Shown here: one piece after another, positions 62,891 to 64,000 of the stretch
Numbering within the stretch: the first letter of the stretch is position 1
Layout: each line of letters starts with the position of its first letter
Assembly (NCBI RefSeq): GCF_002968285.2
Contig: NZ_CP134400.1
Coordinates: 4,216,001-4,280,000, forward strand
Direction of reading: 5' to 3'
DNA: 64,000 bases
From: Mycobacterium sp. ITM-2016-00318
Lineage (GTDB): Bacteria; Actinomycetota; Actinomycetes; Mycobacteriales; Mycobacteriaceae
The notes under the pieces: generated by a model
Told to the model about the DNA's origin: nothing
What the model saw: the letters and a program-made list of their open reading frames with translations, nothing else
Databases searched by the model: none
Position numbers and translations under genes: made by a program

Positions 62891-64000
62891 ATGCCGAACA
62901 AGGTTTTTGTCGTCGGGGTCGGGATGACCAAGTTCGAGAAGCCGGGCCGCCGCGAGGGGTGGGACTACCCCGATATGGCGCGCGAATCGGGCACTAAAGC
63001 GCTCGAGGACGCCGGCATCGACTATTCCGAGGTGCAGCAGGGTTTCGTCGGCTATTGCTCGGGTGACTCGACGTCGGGCAACCGTGCCCTTTACGAACTG
63101 GGCATGACGGGCATCCCGATGGCCAATGTCAACAACAACTGCTCGACGGGTTCGACGGCGCTCTTCCTGGCCGCACAGACGATTCGCGGCGGTCTCGTCG
63201 ACTGTGCGATCGCGCTCGGCTTCGAGAAGATGCAGCCCGGCGCGCTGCAGGGCGGCGCAGAGGACCGCGAGTCGCCGCTGGGCCGTCACATCAAGGCGCT
63301 CGCCGAGGTCGACGAGTTCGCATTCCCGGTCGCACCGTGGATGTTCGCCGCGGCGGGGCGCGAGCACATGCGCCGATACGGCACCACCGCAGAGCATTTC
63401 GCGAAGATCGGCTACAAGAACCACAAGCACTCGGTGAACAACCCGTATGCGCAGTTCCAGGAGGAGTACACGCTCGACGACATCCTCGCTGCGAAGATGA
63501 TCTCCGATCCGGTGACCAAGCTGCAGTGCTCGCCCACCTCCGACGGGTCGGGCGCGGCGATCCTGGCAAGCGAGGCGTTCGTCGACAAGCACGGACTCGC
63601 AGGCCAGGCCGTCGAGATCGTCGGCCAGGCGATGACCACCGACTTCGAGAGCACCTTCGACGGCAGCGCGCGCAACGTCATCGGTTACGACATGAACGTG
63701 CAGGCCGCTCAACAGGTTTACGGCCAGTCGGGGCTTGGCCCGGCCGACTTCCAGGTGATCGAGCTGCACGACTGCTTCTCGGCCAACGAACTGCTGCTGT
63801 ATGAGGCCCTCGGCCTCTGCGCAGAGGGTGAGGCGCCGAAGCTGATCGACAACGGCGACACCACCTACGGCGGTCGCTGGGTGGTCAACCCGTCCGGCGG
63901 ACTGATCTCGAAGGGCCACCCGCTCGGCGCGACGGGCCTTGCCCAGTGCGCGGAGCTGACCTGGCAGCTGCGGGGCGCAGCCGACAAGCGTCAGGTCGAC
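62891..64000 (+). CDS. Lipid-transfer protein, SCP-x-type thiolase (Ltp), C-terminus outside window
   Basis: The frame is open from ATG 62891 to the window end (370 codons), so the C-terminus is missing. It begins [43 protein letters not shown], very similar to M. tuberculosis Ltp1 (Rv2790c). The thiolase Cys is in [35 protein letters not shown] marks the second block, and [21 protein letters not shown] the third. SCP-x thiolases act in sterol side-chain degradation as thiolases or retro-aldol enzymes. An AGGGACC sequence precedes the ATG. The KstR-type operator at 62729 is divergent and upstream. Confidence 0.9.
   Translation, partial: MPNKVFVVGVGMTKFEKPGRREGWDYPDMARESGTKALEDAGIDYSEVQQGFVGYCSGDSTSGNRALYELGMTGIPMANVNNNCSTGSTALFLAAQTIRGGLVDCAIALGFEKMQPGALQGGAEDRESPLGRHIKALAEVDEFAFPVAPWMFAAAGREHMRRYGTTAEHFAKIGYKNHKHSVNNPYAQFQEEYTLDDILAAKMISDPVTKLQCSPTSDGSGAAILASEAFVDKHGLAGQAVEIVGQAMTTDFESTFDGSARNVIGYDMNVQAAQQVYGQSGLGPADFQVIELHDCFSANELLLYEALGLCAEGEAPKLIDNGDTTYGGRWVVNPSGGLISKGHPLGATGLAQCAELTWQLRGAADKRQVD

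Noticed and set aside
62819..63919. A 366-codon minus-strand frame at the right edge
   Set aside because: The opposite strand carries the lipid-transfer thiolase, which has strong family motifs; the minus-strand product does not.

Overview
The window is a GC-rich chromosomal segment from a Mycobacterium, most likely a fast-growing Mycolicibacterium. The assignment rests on protein content and gene order. The backbone follows, in inverted orientation, the M. tuberculosis H37Rv block from about Rv1111c to Rv1059: ispH, a lipid-droplet-type protein, xseA, xseB, 3-beta-HSD, an AI-2E-type permease, a DUF4245 protein, glpX, fum, a polysaccharide deacetylase, phoH2, desA2, glyA, coaA, Z-FPP synthase, hemolysin III, a DUF255 protein, mca, DUF4307, greA, metB, pra, cbs, lipU, an SGNH hydrolase, fadA3, a DUF559 protein, a Bax-inhibitor-like protein, echA9, echA8, an abhydrolase membrane protein, a rhodanese, cysteine dioxygenase, lpqV, two patatins and a DapB-like protein. 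Comparisons with H37Rv are from memory of those families; no search was run.

Accessory modules sit between the backbone genes. 4770-10939 holds a DUF1876 protein, a sulfatase / HAD phosphatase / formylglycine-generating-enzyme cluster, an SRPBCC protein and two SDRs behind a KstR-type operator. 16328-18290 is a DosR-type box with a universal stress protein and an Acg-like nitroreductase. 25917-28759 is a tandem family of small four-helix membrane proteins with one decayed copy, plus a larger membrane protein. 37144-40720 carries an epoxide-hydrolase-like protein, a flavin monooxygenase and an acyl-CoA dehydrogenase. 54741-56429 is a SulP transporter. 57511-58197 is a low-complexity Pro/Ala-rich membrane protein. 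59267-61095 is an NDMA-type alcohol dehydrogenase with a secreted acid phosphatase.

Functional themes are: (1) sterol and acyl-CoA catabolism (3-beta-HSD, KSI-like protein, SDRs, thiolase, enoyl-CoA hydratases, acyl-CoA dehydrogenase, lipid-transfer thiolase), with three perfect matches to the KstR motif TnnAACnnGTTnnA at 3632, 9271 and 62729; (2) sulfur and thiol metabolism (metB, cbs, mca, cysteine dioxygenase plus rhodanese, sulfatase plus FGE, SulP); (3) hypoxia and stress (DosR box, Usp, Acg-like); (4) central carbon and cofactors (glpX, fum, glyA, coaA, ispH).

Regulation is unusually readable. About twenty genes show an NANNNT -10 hexamer 6-8 nt before an ATG/GTG, the geometry of mycobacterial leaderless mRNAs. 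In three cases the -10 is built from the stop codon of the gene upstream. A leaderless 20-codon ORF ending in a Cys-Cys pair precedes the cysteine dioxygenase-rhodanese operon and looks like a cysteine-responsive attenuator. A family of long intergenic hairpins, several sharing a GAG(A/T)CTGC core, punctuates convergent gene ends. No tRNA, rRNA, CRISPR array, insertion sequence or prophage was seen. No gene-free stretch exceeds 300 bases; the longest are 5049-5308 and 34519-34747.
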